Origin: Streptomyces eurythermus
GTDB lineage: Bacteria; Actinomycetota; Actinomycetes; Streptomycetales; Streptomycetaceae
NCBI RefSeq assembly: GCF_014649115.1
Contig: NZ_BMSK01000012.1
Span: 62,001-126,000 of the forward strand
DNA: 64,000 nt
Direction of reading: 5' to 3'
In this document: piece by piece, positions 1 to 8,671 of the stretch
How positions within the stretch are numbered: position 1 is the first letter of the stretch
Layout of the letters: every line of letters begins with the position of its first letter
The notes under the pieces: model-generated
What the model saw: only the letters and a program-made list of their open reading frames with translations
Told to the model about the DNA's origin: nothing
The model's database searches: none
Translations under genes and position numbers: made by a program

Positions 1-3
1 CGG

Positions 4-21
4 ACGCCCCCCGGGGGGCGT
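4..21. terminator. Perfect GC palindrome at the window edge
   Basis: An 18-base perfect palindrome, arms ACGCCCCCC and GGGGGGCGT with no spacer, lies 65 bases beyond the stop codon of the methyltransferase at 86-904. It could be the far part of a terminator, but it lacks a loop and a T-run, and the gene to the left is not visible. Low confidence in function; the palindrome itself is certain. Confidence 0.4.
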
Positions 22-85
22 ACCGGCGGCCGGCTTCACGCGTCGGGCGCCGAGGAGGGGCGTGGCGTGCCGCCCTCCCTCGAGG

Positions 86-904
86 TCAGGGCTGCGGCCG
101 GCCCGTCGCCACCGCGTAGAACGCCACCGCCGCCGCCGCGCCCACGTTGAGGGAGTCGACGCCGTGGGCCATCGGGATGCGGACCCATTCGTCGGCGGCG
201 ACCAGGGCCTGCGTGGACAGGCCGTCGCCCTCCGCGCCGAGCATGAGCGCCACCCGGTCCATGCGGTGCGGCGCGGCCTCGTCGAGGCTGCCGGCCTTCT
301 CGTCCGGGGTGAGCGCGAGCAGCGTGAAACCGGCCTCGCGGACCGACTCCAGGCCCTTCGGCCAGGTCTCCAGGCGGGCGTACGGCACGGAGAACACCGC
401 GCCCATGGAGACCTTGACGCTCCGCCGGTACAGCGGGTCGGCGCAGTCGGGCGACAGCAGCACCGCGTCCATGCCGAGGGCCGCCGCCGAGCGGAAGATC
501 GCGCCGATGTTGGTGTGGTCGTTCACCGACTCCATGATCACCACACGGCGGGCGGTGCGGAGCAGTTCGCCGGCCGTCGGCAACGGCTTGCGCTGCATGG
601 ACGCGAGGGCGCCGCGGTGCACGTGGTAGCCGGTGACCCGTTCGGCGAGTTCCGGGCTCACGGCGTACACCGGGGCCGGGAGCTCGTCGATGACGTCGCG
701 CATGACGTCGATCCACTTGGCCGAGAGCAGCATGGACCGCATCTCGTAGCCCGCTTCCTTGGCCCTGCGGATGACCTTCTCGCCCTCGGCGATGAACAGG
801 CCCTCCGCGGGCTCGCGCCGGCGGCGCAGCTCCACGTCGGTCAGGCCCGTGTAGTCGGTCAGGCGCGGGTCGTCGGGGTCCTCGACGGTGATGAGATCGG
901 CCAC
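86..904 (-). CDS. SpoU/TrmH-family RNA 2'-O-methyltransferase
   Basis: A 272-residue SPOUT-class enzyme that should methylate a ribose 2'-OH in rRNA or tRNA using S-adenosylmethionine. The N-terminal part (about 1-105) holds a substrate-binding domain with the motif FIAEGEKVIRRA. The C-terminal catalytic domain carries NDHTNIGAIFRSA (motif 1), the LMLGAEGDGL loop (motif 2) and IPMAHGVDSLNVGAAAAVAF (motif 3), which together form the knot that binds SAM. The start is GTG at 904. It follows cobA on the same strand, but a strong hairpin at 958-981 separates them, so it is probably transcribed on its own. The exact RNA target cannot be read from the sequence. A second family member lies at 58410-59273. 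Confidence 0.9.
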   Translation of the reverse strand: MADLITVEDPDDPRLTDYTGLTDVELRRRREPAEGLFIAEGEKVIRRAKEAGYEMRSMLLSAKWIDVMRDVIDELPAPVYAVSPELAERVTGYHVHRGALASMQRKPLPTAGELLRTARRVVIMESVNDHTNIGAIFRSAAALGMDAVLLSPDCADPLYRRSVKVSMGAVFSVPYARLETWPKGLESVREAGFTLLALTPDEKAGSLDEAAPHRMDRVALMLGAEGDGLSTQALVAADEWVRIPMAHGVDSLNVGAAAAVAFYAVATGRPQP

Positions 905-957
905 AGGGTGATACTGCCTTGTCCTGGGTGTGCTGCCAACGGCTGGGTAAGGGTTGT

Positions 958-981
958 GTTACCCCGGGTTACCGGGGTGAC
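958..981 (-). terminator. Hairpin after cobA
   Basis: Arms GTTACCCCGG and CCGGGGTGAC (ten pairs, one G-T wobble) close a GTTA tetraloop, 46 bases past the cobA stop and 54 bases before the methyltransferase start. There is no T-tract, as is usual for Streptomyces terminators. Confidence 0.6.
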
Positions 982-1026
982 TCGGGGTCGCCCGAGGGTG
1001 TCCCGGTAGGTGCCCCGTGGGTGTGT

Positions 1027-2259
1027 TCAGGCGACGGGCTCGGGGCCGACCCGTACGACCTCGCCCACGACGATGACCGCCGGGGGCTTCACGTCTTCAG
1101 ACCGTACCGTCTCGGCGACCGTGGCCAGCGTGGCGTCCACCCGGCGCTGGGCGGCCGTCGTGCCCTCCTGGACCAGGGCCACCGGCGTCGTCGGCGGCTT
1201 GCCGTGGGCGACGAGCGTCTCGGCGATCTTCCCGATCTTGTCGACGCCCATCAGGATGACCAGGGTGCCGGTGAGCTTGGCCAGCGAGGGCCAGTCGACC
1301 AGGGAACGCTCGTCGTCGGGCGCCACATGGCCGCTGACCACGGTGAACTCATGGGCGACCCCCCGGTGCGTGACCGGGATGCCGGCCGCGCCCGGGACCG
1401 AGATGGAGCTGGAGATGCCGGGGACCACCGTGCACGGGATGCCGGCCTCGGCGAGCGCCTGGACCTCCTCCATGCCCCGGCCGAAGACGAACGGGTCGCC
1501 GCCCTTCAGCCGGACCACCGCCTTGCCCTGCTTGGCGTGCTCGATCAGCGCGTTGTTGATGGCCTCCTGGGCCATGTAGCGGCCGTAGGGGATCTTGGCC
1601 GCGTCGATCACCTCGACGTGCGGCGGCAGCTCGGCGAGCAGATCGCGCGGGCCCAGCCGGTCGGCGATGACGACGTCCGCCTCGGCGAGCAGGCGCCGGC
1701 CGCGGACGGTGATCAGATCGGGGTCGCCGGGCCCGCCTCCGACCAGGGCCACGCCCGCGGTGCGGGTGCGGTGGTGCGGGGCGACGAGGGTGCCGTCGCG
1801 CAGGCCCGCCACGACCGCGTCCCGGATGGCGGCGGTGTGGCGGGGGTCGCGGCCCCGCGCGTGGGTGGTGAGCACGGCCACGGTGACGCCCTCGCTGTGG
1901 CCGGTCGCCGGGGTCCAGGCCGTGGCCTGGTCGGCGTCGTCGGAGCGGACGCACCAGACGCGGTGCCGCTCCGCCTCGGCGGAGGCGCGGGTGTTGGCGT
2001 CGGGGTCGCTGGTGGCGATGAGGGCGTACCAGGCCTCGGCGAGGTCGCCCTCGGCGTAGGCGCGCCGCTCCCAGGTGATCTCCCCCGCCTCGGCCATGGC
2101 CTCGACGGAGGGGGTGGCCTCCGGGGATACGACGGTGATGTCCGCGCCGGCCGCGATCAGGGCGGGGAGGCGGCGCTGGGCCACGGTGCCGCCGCCGAGG
2201 ACGACCACGCGGCGGCCGGAGAGGCGGAGGCCTACGGGGTAGGCGGGGTGTTCGGCCAT
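1027..2259 (-). CDS. cobA: Uroporphyrinogen-III C-methyltransferase with precorrin-2 dehydrogenase-like N-terminus
   Basis: A 410-residue CysG-like protein. Residues 1-150 form a Rossmann domain with VVVLGGGTVAQRR, as in Met8/CysG enzymes that oxidise precorrin-2 (and may insert iron). Residues about 165-400 are the SAM-dependent methyltransferase, with GGGPGDPDLITVRG, VVRLKGGDPFVFGRG and GIPVTHRG. It converts uroporphyrinogen III to precorrin-2, the branch point to cobalamin and sirohaem. Its position before the CobT and CobL genes favours a cobalamin role, but a sirohaem role is also possible; cysG would be an equally fair name. The start is ATG at 2259. Upstream lies an unusual ~40-base tandem repeat array. 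Confidence 0.9.
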   Translation of the reverse strand: MAEHPAYPVGLRLSGRRVVVLGGGTVAQRRLPALIAAGADITVVSPEATPSVEAMAEAGEITWERRAYAEGDLAEAWYALIATSDPDANTRASAEAERHRVWCVRSDDADQATAWTPATGHSEGVTVAVLTTHARGRDPRHTAAIRDAVVAGLRDGTLVAPHHRTRTAGVALVGGGPGDPDLITVRGRRLLAEADVVIADRLGPRDLLAELPPHVEVIDAAKIPYGRYMAQEAINNALIEHAKQGKAVVRLKGGDPFVFGRGMEEVQALAEAGIPCTVVPGISSSISVPGAAGIPVTHRGVAHEFTVVSGHVAPDDERSLVDWPSLAKLTGTLVILMGVDKIGKIAETLVAHGKPPTTPVALVQEGTTAAQRRVDATLATVAETVRSEDVKPPAVIVVGEVVRVGPEPVA

Positions 2260-2360
2260 GAGGGCGTCCTCCGGTGGCTTTGCGGTGGCGCTGACGTGCG
2301 GATTTTACGGTGGTGGCGGTGCGGGTGGGGCAGGTGTCCGGTGACTGGGCAACGACGCCG

Positions 2361-2625
2361 GGCACCGGCCGTGGTGGAGGCCGGAGGGTGCGGATCCGTG
2401 GACGGCGCGGGAGGGCGTCCGCGGGTGCTCGGCACCGGCCCCCGTGGACACCGGGAGGCATCGACAGGCGCCGGCGACCGGCCCGAGGACGCAAGAGGGC
2501 CTCGGCAGGCGGTCGGCGACCGGCCCGAGGACGCCAGAAGCGTCGACCAGGCGACCGGCCCGGGGACGGCGGAAGGCATCAGCAGACACCCGACACCGGC
2601 CCGTGGACGGTGGAAGGCGCCCGGC
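2361..2625. repeat. Imperfect ~41-base tandem repeat between cobA and cobT
   Basis: The only stretch of the 391-base gap (2260-2650) with visible structure. Six copies of a core close to GGCRACCGGCCCGNGGACG begin at 2361, 2431, 2473, 2515, 2550 and 2591. The copies at 2473 and 2515 are identical over 20 bases. The linkers are also related (GAAGGCATCAGCAG-like). No frame looks convincingly coding. The array lies in the 5' leader region of cobA and just beyond the cobT stop codon. Its function is unknown; it could be an mRNA structure or a decayed repeat. Confidence 0.7.
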
Positions 2626-2650
2626 GTCACGCGTGCCGGGCGCCTGTCCC

Positions 2651-5600
2651 CTACTTCTCGGTGACGCCCGCCGCATCGAACGTGGCCACCTCGTGCATGG
2701 CCCTGGCCGTGCTCTGGACCAGCGGGAGCGCCAGCAGGGCGCCCGTGCCCTCGCCGAGGCGGAGGTCGAGGTCGACCAGCGGGCGCAGGCCCAGCTTGTT
2801 CAGCGCCGCGACGTGGCCCGGCTCGGCGCTGCGGTGGCCGGCGATGCAGGCCGCGAGGACCTCGGGGGCGATCGCGCGGGCGACGAGGGCCGCCGCGCCG
2901 GCGCTGACGCCGTCCAGGATCACCGGGGTCCGCAGGGACGCGCCGCCGAGCAGCAGGCCGACCATGGCCGCGTGCTCGAAGCCGCCGACGGCCGCGAGGA
3001 CGCCGATCGGGTCGGCCGGGTCCGGCTGGTGGAGTTCCAGCGCGCGGCGGACGACCTCGGTCTTGCGGACCAGCGTCTCGTCGTTGATGCCCGTGCCGCG
3101 CCCGGTCACCTCGGCCGGGTCGGCACCGGTGAAGACGGAGATCAGCGCGGCGGACGCGGTGGTGTTGGCGATGCCCATCTCACCGGTGAGCAGCGCCTTG
3201 TTGCCGGCCGCCACCAGGTCGCGGGCGGTCTCGATGCCCACCTCGATGGCCGCCTTGGCCTCCTCGCGGGTCATCGCCGGACCGGCGGTCATGTCGGACG
3301 TACCCCCGCGGATCTTGCGCGGCAGCAGGCCCGGCGTGGCGGGCAGGTCGGCGGCGACACCCACGTCCACGACGCACACCTCGGCGCCGACCTGGGCGGC
3401 GAAGGCGTTGCAGACGGCTCCCCCGCCGAGGAAGTTGGCCACCATCTGGGCGGTCACCTCCTGCGGCCAGGGGGTGACGCCCTGGGCGTGCACGCCGTGG
3501 TCGCCGGCGAAGATCGCGACGGCGGCGGGCTCCGGGATCGGCGGCGGGCACTGCCGGGACAGCCCGCACAGCTGTGCGGAGATGATCTCCAGCATGCCGA
3601 GCGCGCCGGCCGGCTTGGTCATGCGCTTCTGGCGCTCCCACGCCTCGCCGAGCGCCTTGGCGTCGAGCGGGCGGATCTGTGCGACGGTCTCGGCGAGCAG
3701 GTCGTGGGGTTCCTCTCCGGGCAGGGCGCGGCGGCCGTATGTCTCCTCGTGCACCACCCAGGACAGGGGGCGTCGCTTGGACCAGCCGGCCTGCATCAGC
3801 TCGGGCTCGTCCGGGAACTCGTCGACGTACCCGACACACAGGTAGGCGACGACCTCCAGGTGCTCGGGCAGGCCGAGCGCGCGGACCATCTCCCGCTCGT
3901 CGAAGAAGCTGACCCAGCCGACGCCGAGGCCTTCGGCGCGGGCGGCGAGCCAGAGGTTCTCCACCGCGAGCGCCGAGGAGTAGGGCGCCATCTGCGGCTG
4001 GGTGTGACGGCCGAGGGTGTGCCGGCCGCCGCGGGTGGGGTCGGCGGTGACGACGATGTTGACCGGGGTGTCGAGGATGGCCTCGATCTTCAGTTCCTTG
4101 AACTGCTTGGCCCGGCCCTTCGGCAGCGACTTGGCGTACGCCTCGCGCTGTCGCATCGCCAGTTCGTGCATCGTCTGCCGGGTCTCGGCGGATCTGATGA
4201 CGACGAAGTCCCAGGGCTGCGAGTGGCCCACGGAGGGCGCGGTGTGCGCGGCCTCCAGGACCCGGAGCAGCACCTCGTGCGGGATGGGGTCGCTGCGGAA
4301 GCCGTTGCGGATGTCGCGGCGTTCGCGCATCACCTTCAGGACGGCCTCGCGCTCGGCGTCGGCGTAGGCGGGCGCGGCCGGGCCGGTGGACTGTCGTGCT
4401 TCCGCCACCGCGGCCGTGCTCTCTTCCTGGTCGGCGGCCCTGGTGTCCAGGTCCTCCGGCTGTTCGGTGTGCTGTACGGCATCGGGGGCGGGCTGCGCGT
4501 CCGCCCCGGCCGGCACCTGGGCCGGCTCGCCCTCGCGGGGCGCGGGCACCGAGACCACCGGCTCCGGCTGCGGCTCCGGCTGCTCCTGCGGGTCCTGGGG
4601 AACCTGCGGGCCGGCCGCGGTCGGCACCACGGGCTGCGGCGGGGTGGGCGCCAGGTGCGGAGTGGTGGGCACCTGCCCCTGCACCGGCACGAACTGCCCG
4701 AGCGGCTGCCCGGGGTCCGGCGCGGCGGCGTCCGGTACGGCGGCATCCGGCACGGCGGCGTCCGGCACGGGCGCCGGTACCTGGGGCTGCGGGGCCTCGG
4801 GGGCCTCCGGGGCCTCCGGGGACTGGGCTACGGCGGGCTGGGCGGCCGGTACGACGTCCGGGACACCCTGGTCCGGCTGGGCCGGAGCGGGGGTGGGCTC
4901 GGCGGGGGCCTGCGGGGTGGTCGGGGCGGCCGGCTCGGCTACCGGGGCAGCGGGGTCGGTGCCCGCAGCGGTGGGCTCGGCCGTCGGGGCGGCGGGGTCC
5001 GCTACCGGAGCGGTGCCTTCGGCCGGGGCTTCGAAAGCGGCCGGCTCGGGGGCCTGGGCCGTCTCCTGGGCGGCGGCCGGGACTTCGGCGGGTGCCTGGC
5101 CGGTGGCCTGGGCCGGGTCCTGACCGACGGCCGGCCCGGCGGCCGGCGCCACCTCCTGGACGGTGGCCGGGACCTCGGCGGAAACCTGGCCGGTGGCCTG
5201 GGCCGGGTCCTGAGTCACGTCCTGATCGGCGACCGGGGCGGCGGGCGCGACCGGCTCCGGGGCGTCGACGGCGGGCTGGGGCTGCGCGGGGTCGGCGACC
5301 TGCGGCGCGGCGGGGGCCTGCGGTGCGTCGGCGACCGGCACGGCCACGTCCGGCCGCTCGGCTTGGGCGGGCTGCTCGGCCTGGGTGGACTGCGGGTCCT
5401 CGGCAGGGTGCGCGGCCTCGACCGGCTCCGCGTCCGTGCCCGGCTGGACCGCCTCGGTCAGGGCGGGGTCGGCTACGGCAGGTTCGGCCACGGCGGCCTC
5501 GGCCACGACGGACTCAGGGGCACCGGGATCCGTCACGGTCGGCTCGGCGGCCGTGGTCTCGCCGGCCTCGGCCTCGGAAGCACCGCCGACCTCGGCAGTC

Positions 5601-7024
5601 GTGGCCGCTTCAGGGGTCACGGCAGCGGTCTCGGCGGCGGCTGCGTCCTCGGCGTCCGTGGCGGCGGCCTCGGCGGCTTGCGCGAGCCGCGCGGCCTCCT
5701 CCGCCGATGCCGCCGGGTCCGTGACGGTCTGCTGCGGTGCCACCTGGGCCGGAACACCCGGCTCCGCCGTGTCCACGGCAGCCGCGACGCCCTCGGCCGG
5801 CGCCTCGGCGTCGGCGGCCGGCGCCTCCGCCGGTGCGGTGTACGCCCCGTCATGCCCGGGCGCCGGCTGGTCCGCGTCATGACCGTGCACGACAGGGAAG
5901 TGACCGGTGTCGCCGGACGCGCCTTGGGCCGCCGCCTGGGTCGCGAGGCGGGCCATCGTGGCCTGGGCGGCGTCGGCCGACTCGGCGGGGGCAGGAGCGG
6001 CGGGGGCGGCGGGCTCGACGGCCTCGGCCGGAACAACCGTTTCCGCAGCCGGTGCCTGCTCGCCGACCGGAGCCTGAGCGGTGGCCTCGGCCGGAGCCTG
6101 GGCCTGAACCACGGCCTGCCCCTCGACCGGCGCCTGAGCCTCAACAGCGGCCTGCCCCTCGGCCGAAGCCGGGGCCTGGGCCTGGGCCTGGGCCTGGGCC
6201 TGGGTCTGGGCGTCAACCGGAGCCTGCGCCTGTACGGGAGCCGGAGCCTGCCCCTCGGCCGAAGCCGGAGCCGAAGCCGGAGCCTGGGCCTCGGCCGGAA
6301 CCGCGACCTGCCCGTCGGCCGGAAGCTGAGCCTGCCCCTCGGCGGGAACCTGGGCCTGGCCCTCGACCGGAACCTGAGCCTCAGCCTCGGGCTGAACCCC
6401 AGGCTGGGCCTGAACCCGCGTCTCGACCTGTCTCTCGGCCGGTGCCTGGACCTGCGCCCCGGCCTGCGCCGGGAGCTCGCTCTCAGGCGCCGCCCCCCAC
6501 GGTGCCGCGTTCTGGGGGACCGGCTGGGGCTGGGCGTCGAGGTACTCGGGGCCGGCGGCCGGCGGGCCGGGCTGTCGTGCCGGTGCTCCGGCGGGGCCGC
6601 GGTCGGCGAGGGAGCGGACCGGGCTCGCGGAGGTGTCGGGGATCGGCGGGCCGAGGTGCAGCGGACGGCGCGGCGGCTGCGGCGCGGACGCCGGGTCGTG
6701 CGGCGCCGAGAGGATGGGCGACGGCGGCACCGACGCGGGACCGGGGTGGGGCAGGCGGACGCCGCCGAGGTCGACCGAGCCGGTGTCACGGCCGGCCGTC
6801 TCGTGCGGGCCCGGCTCGTGGACGGCCTCCACCACCGGTTCCGGAGCGGGTGGCGGCACCTCGTTGCCCCACGCGCCCTGGGCACCCGGCAGCAGCAGGT
6901 CTTCGTCCTCGGCGGGTGCCTCGGAGAGGTAGGTGTACGCGCCGTGCGCGGGGACGCCCGGCTGTTCCACCATGCCTGCGCTCTCCGGCTGCCCCTCGCC
7001 CGGGACCTGGCCGGTGTCGGTCAT
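2651..7024 (-). CDS. cobT: BluB-CobT fusion with giant disordered N-terminus
   Basis: 1457 residues with three parts. Residues 1 to ~885 are low-complexity, rich in Ala, Pro, Glu, Gln and Val and nearly free of Lys, with micro-repeats such as QAQAQAQAQAQA, VPDAAVPDAAVPDAA and a duplicated ~30-residue block containing QDPAQATGQ. Residues ~890-1095 are BluB (ERRDIRNGF, SVGHSQPWDFVV), which makes 5,6-dimethylbenzimidazole from reduced FMN. Residues ~1105-1457 are CobT (FAGDHGVHAQGVTPWP, GEMGIANTTASAA, catalytic Glu in LRLGEGTGA near 1423), which joins the base to nicotinate mononucleotide giving alpha-ribazole phosphate. One polypeptide would therefore make and activate the lower ligand of cobalamin. 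The extension is continuous in frame, with no internal stop. Start ATG at 7024. An internal start nearer BluB cannot be excluded. Confidence 0.9.
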   Translation of the reverse strand: MTDTGQVPGEGQPESAGMVEQPGVPAHGAYTYLSEAPAEDEDLLLPGAQGAWGNEVPPPAPEPVVEAVHEPGPHETAGRDTGSVDLGGVRLPHPGPASVPPSPILSAPHDPASAPQPPRRPLHLGPPIPDTSASPVRSLADRGPAGAPARQPGPPAAGPEYLDAQPQPVPQNAAPWGAAPESELPAQAGAQVQAPAERQVETRVQAQPGVQPEAEAQVPVEGQAQVPAEGQAQLPADGQVAVPAEAQAPASAPASAEGQAPAPVQAQAPVDAQTQAQAQAQAQAPASAEGQAAVEAQAPVEGQAVVQAQAPAEATAQAPVGEQAPAAETVVPAEAVEPAAPAAPAPAESADAAQATMARLATQAAAQGASGDTGHFPVVHGHDADQPAPGHDGAYTAPAEAPAADAEAPAEGVAAAVDTAEPGVPAQVAPQQTVTDPAASAEEAARLAQAAEAAATDAEDAAAAETAAVTPEAATTAEVGGASEAEAGETTAAEPTVTDPGAPESVVAEAAVAEPAVADPALTEAVQPGTDAEPVEAAHPAEDPQSTQAEQPAQAERPDVAVPVADAPQAPAAPQVADPAQPQPAVDAPEPVAPAAPVADQDVTQDPAQATGQVSAEVPATVQEVAPAAGPAVGQDPAQATGQAPAEVPAAAQETAQAPEPAAFEAPAEGTAPVADPAAPTAEPTAAGTDPAAPVAEPAAPTTPQAPAEPTPAPAQPDQGVPDVVPAAQPAVAQSPEAPEAPEAPQPQVPAPVPDAAVPDAAVPDAAAPDPGQPLGQFVPVQGQVPTTPHLAPTPPQPVVPTAAGPQVPQDPQEQPEPQPEPVVSVPAPREGEPAQVPAGADAQPAPDAVQHTEQPEDLDTRAADQEESTAAVAEARQSTGPAAPAYADAEREAVLKVMRERRDIRNGFRSDPIPHEVLLRVLEAAHTAPSVGHSQPWDFVVIRSAETRQTMHELAMRQREAYAKSLPKGRAKQFKELKIEAILDTPVNIVVTADPTRGGRHTLGRHTQPQMAPYSSALAVENLWLAARAEGLGVGWVSFFDEREMVRALGLPEHLEVVAYLCVGYVDEFPDEPELMQAGWSKRRPLSWVVHEETYGRRALPGEEPHDLLAETVAQIRPLDAKALGEAWERQKRMTKPAGALGMLEIISAQLCGLSRQCPPPIPEPAAVAIFAGDHGVHAQGVTPWPQEVTAQMVANFLGGGAVCNAFAAQVGAEVCVVDVGVAADLPATPGLLPRKIRGGTSDMTAGPAMTREEAKAAIEVGIETARDLVAAGNKALLTGEMGIANTTASAALISVFTGADPAEVTGRGTGINDETLVRKTEVVRRALELHQPDPADPIGVLAAVGGFEHAAMVGLLLGGASLRTPVILDGVSAGAAALVARAIAPEVLAACIAGHRSAEPGHVAALNKLGLRPLVDLDLRLGEGTGALLALPLVQSTARAMHEVATFDAAGVTEK

Positions 7025-7367
7025 GCGTACCCCTCGCCCATCGGTTAGTGCTCCCTACGACCAGCTCACCCGGAACGGCGCACCGACCGCCCCGCAGTGA
7101 AGAACGAGCGTCCGTGCCCAGCGGCACGAACGACCCGCCGGAAAAGGCGACAAAGCCATTCAGTGGCATTGTCCCGGCCGTTCCGCCGTCGCGACAGCAT
7201 GATCCGCGACAGGCCGCTGTGGACTGCGCCACGTTGCGCGTCCTCCGGTTCCGCAGTACCGCACCCGCCCAAGACGGGCGTGCGATCCGGACATTGGCGA
7301 ACGAAGTCCGGGTCACCGGTGCGGTACAACGATCGGCCAGCCTACCGCGCGCGGTACGACAACCGGA
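7025..7367 (-). promoter_or_regulatory. cobT long leader and probable promoter
   Basis: 343 bases without a convincing gene. On the minus strand a -10-like TAGGCT lies at 7344-7339, implying a leader of about 305 bases before cobT; the -35 is unclear. A hairpin with arms GCACCCGCCC / GGGCGTGC (one bulge) is at 7261-7283. An 87-codon frame opening with TTG at 7329 has mixed codon use and is probably not real. I looked for a cobalamin riboswitch: there is a CCACTG, but no matching B12-box or GGTGCGAGTCC-like segment, so I do not call one. Confidence 0.4.
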
Positions 7368-8579
7368 TCACGGGGCGCGGTCGGGCAGAACCCCGCTGAG
7401 CAGGAACGCGACGTTCCGCTCGGTCTCGGTCCAGGCCCTGGTGTCGAGTTCGACGGACTGGATCAGGGCGCACTGGACGCGGTAGCCGTGCTCGGTCAGG
7501 TCGCGGCCGACGCGTTCGGCGGCGTCCCGGGTGGCGGCGTGGGTGACGATGCGCCGCGGGCGCCGGTCGGCGACCGCGGAGACGACGGCCGGTCCCCCGC
7601 CGCCGACCCGTACGACGTCCGGTTCGGGCAGGTTCTCCAGGACGTGCGGGGCGCTGCCGTAGACCACTTGGAGCTGGACCCCGAAGCGGCGGGCGGCCCC
7701 CTCGGTGCGGGTGCAGGCGGCCAGGTCGTGGTCGACGGCGATGACGGCCGCGCCGGCCCGGGCGGCCTCGGTGGCGAACGCGCCGCTGCCGCAGCCGATG
7801 TCCCACACGAGGTCACCGGTCCGGGGTCCGAGGCGGGCGAGTTGGGCGGCGCGCAGCAGCTCCGTCTCCCCTTCGCCGAGCCCGTGGCCGTACGTCTCGT
7901 CGGGCTGTACCCAGCCCCGCGGGCCCGTGCCCGGGTCGCGGCCGGCGATCCAGCCGCCGCCCTCCCCGGCGCCGGCGGGGCCGCCGATGACGATGACGAC
8001 GTTGGGGTCGCGCCAGGTGTGGTCGGCGGCCTTGTCGGAGGTGACGACGCTGACCTGTTCGCGTTCGGTGCCCAGTTCCTCGCAGATGACGAAGGTGCGG
8101 TGCACGCCTTCCAGCAGGAGCCCGAGTTCGGCGGGGCCGGCGCCCGGCGCGGTGAGGACGGCGACCTTGGCGTGGGCGCGGCAGACGTTCACGGCGCGGC
8201 GCAGGGTGCGCGGGTGGGCGACGACCACCTGGGCGTCGTCCCAGGGCATGCCGGCCCGGGCGAAGGCGGTGGCGACGGAGGAGACGGCGGGGACGACCTC
8301 GACCTCCAGGCCGTACTCGGGCGCCCGCAGGGTGCGTACGACGCCGAAGAAGCCGGGGTCGCCGTCGGCGAGGACGACGGCGGTGCCGCGGTGGGCGGCG
8401 ATGCGGCGGGCGGCCAGCGGGAGGCTGCCGAGGCGGATGCGTTCGGCGGTGGGCGGCACCTCGGGCAGCGCCAGGTGGTGGGCGGCTCCGGCCACGAGGG
8501 TGGCGGCGCCGAGGGCACCCCGTGCCGCGGCGGTCAGCGGCGAGCCGTCCCAGCCGATCACCGTGACCCGGTCGGCCAT
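7368..8579 (-). CDS. cobL: Precorrin-6Y C5,15-methyltransferase (decarboxylating), CbiE-CbiT type
   Basis: 403 residues. The N-terminal half (~1-200) is a tetrapyrrole methylase (CbiE-like) with VIGWDGSPL at the start, ADGDPGFFG and VVPAVSSVATAFARAGMPW. The C-terminal half (~215-400) is a class I SAM methyltransferase (CbiT-like) with LVWDIGCGSGAFATEAARAGA. Together they methylate C5 and C15 of the corrin ring and decarboxylate the acetate side chain at C12. Start ATG at 8579. It lies upstream of the cobT fusion on the same strand with a 343-base gap, so co-transcription is uncertain. Confidence 0.93.
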   Translation of the reverse strand: MADRVTVIGWDGSPLTAAARGALGAATLVAGAAHHLALPEVPPTAERIRLGSLPLAARRIAAHRGTAVVLADGDPGFFGVVRTLRAPEYGLEVEVVPAVSSVATAFARAGMPWDDAQVVVAHPRTLRRAVNVCRAHAKVAVLTAPGAGPAELGLLLEGVHRTFVICEELGTEREQVSVVTSDKAADHTWRDPNVVIVIGGPAGAGEGGGWIAGRDPGTGPRGWVQPDETYGHGLGEGETELLRAAQLARLGPRTGDLVWDIGCGSGAFATEAARAGAAVIAVDHDLAACTRTEGAARRFGVQLQVVYGSAPHVLENLPEPDVVRVGGGGPAVVSAVADRRPRRIVTHAATRDAAERVGRDLTEHGYRVQCALIQSVELDTRAWTETERNVAFLLSGVLPDRAP

Positions 8580-8620
8580 CGTCGTCAGTCTCCAGTGGTT
8601 CTGCTCGGGTCTTCGGGGAG

Positions 8621-8641
8621 GGAGCCCGGTGCGCGGGCTCC
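8621..8641 (-). terminator. Hairpin after GNAT gene
   Basis: Perfect seven-base arms GGAGCCC and GGGCTCC with a seven-base loop, 30 bases past the stop of the acetyltransferase at 8672. Confidence 0.6.
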
Positions 8642-8671
8642 GTGAGCGTACCTGGTGAAGTGCGGAAGGAC

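Noticed and set aside
2444..7048. A 1534-codon open frame on the plus strand opposite the BluB-CobT gene
   Set aside because: It mirrors the Ala/Pro-rich repeats of the real gene (Gly, Leu and Arg runs), has no ribosome site or domain, and long antisense frames are expected at this GC content.
7066..7329. An 87-residue TTG-started ORF in the cobT leader
   Set aside because: Codon use lacks the usual third-position GC bias and no ribosome site is present.
7025..7367. Cobalamin riboswitch before the BluB-CobT gene
   Set aside because: Only a lone CCACTG was found; the B12-box and the GGTGCGA-type core segments are missing by eye. A covariance search would decide.
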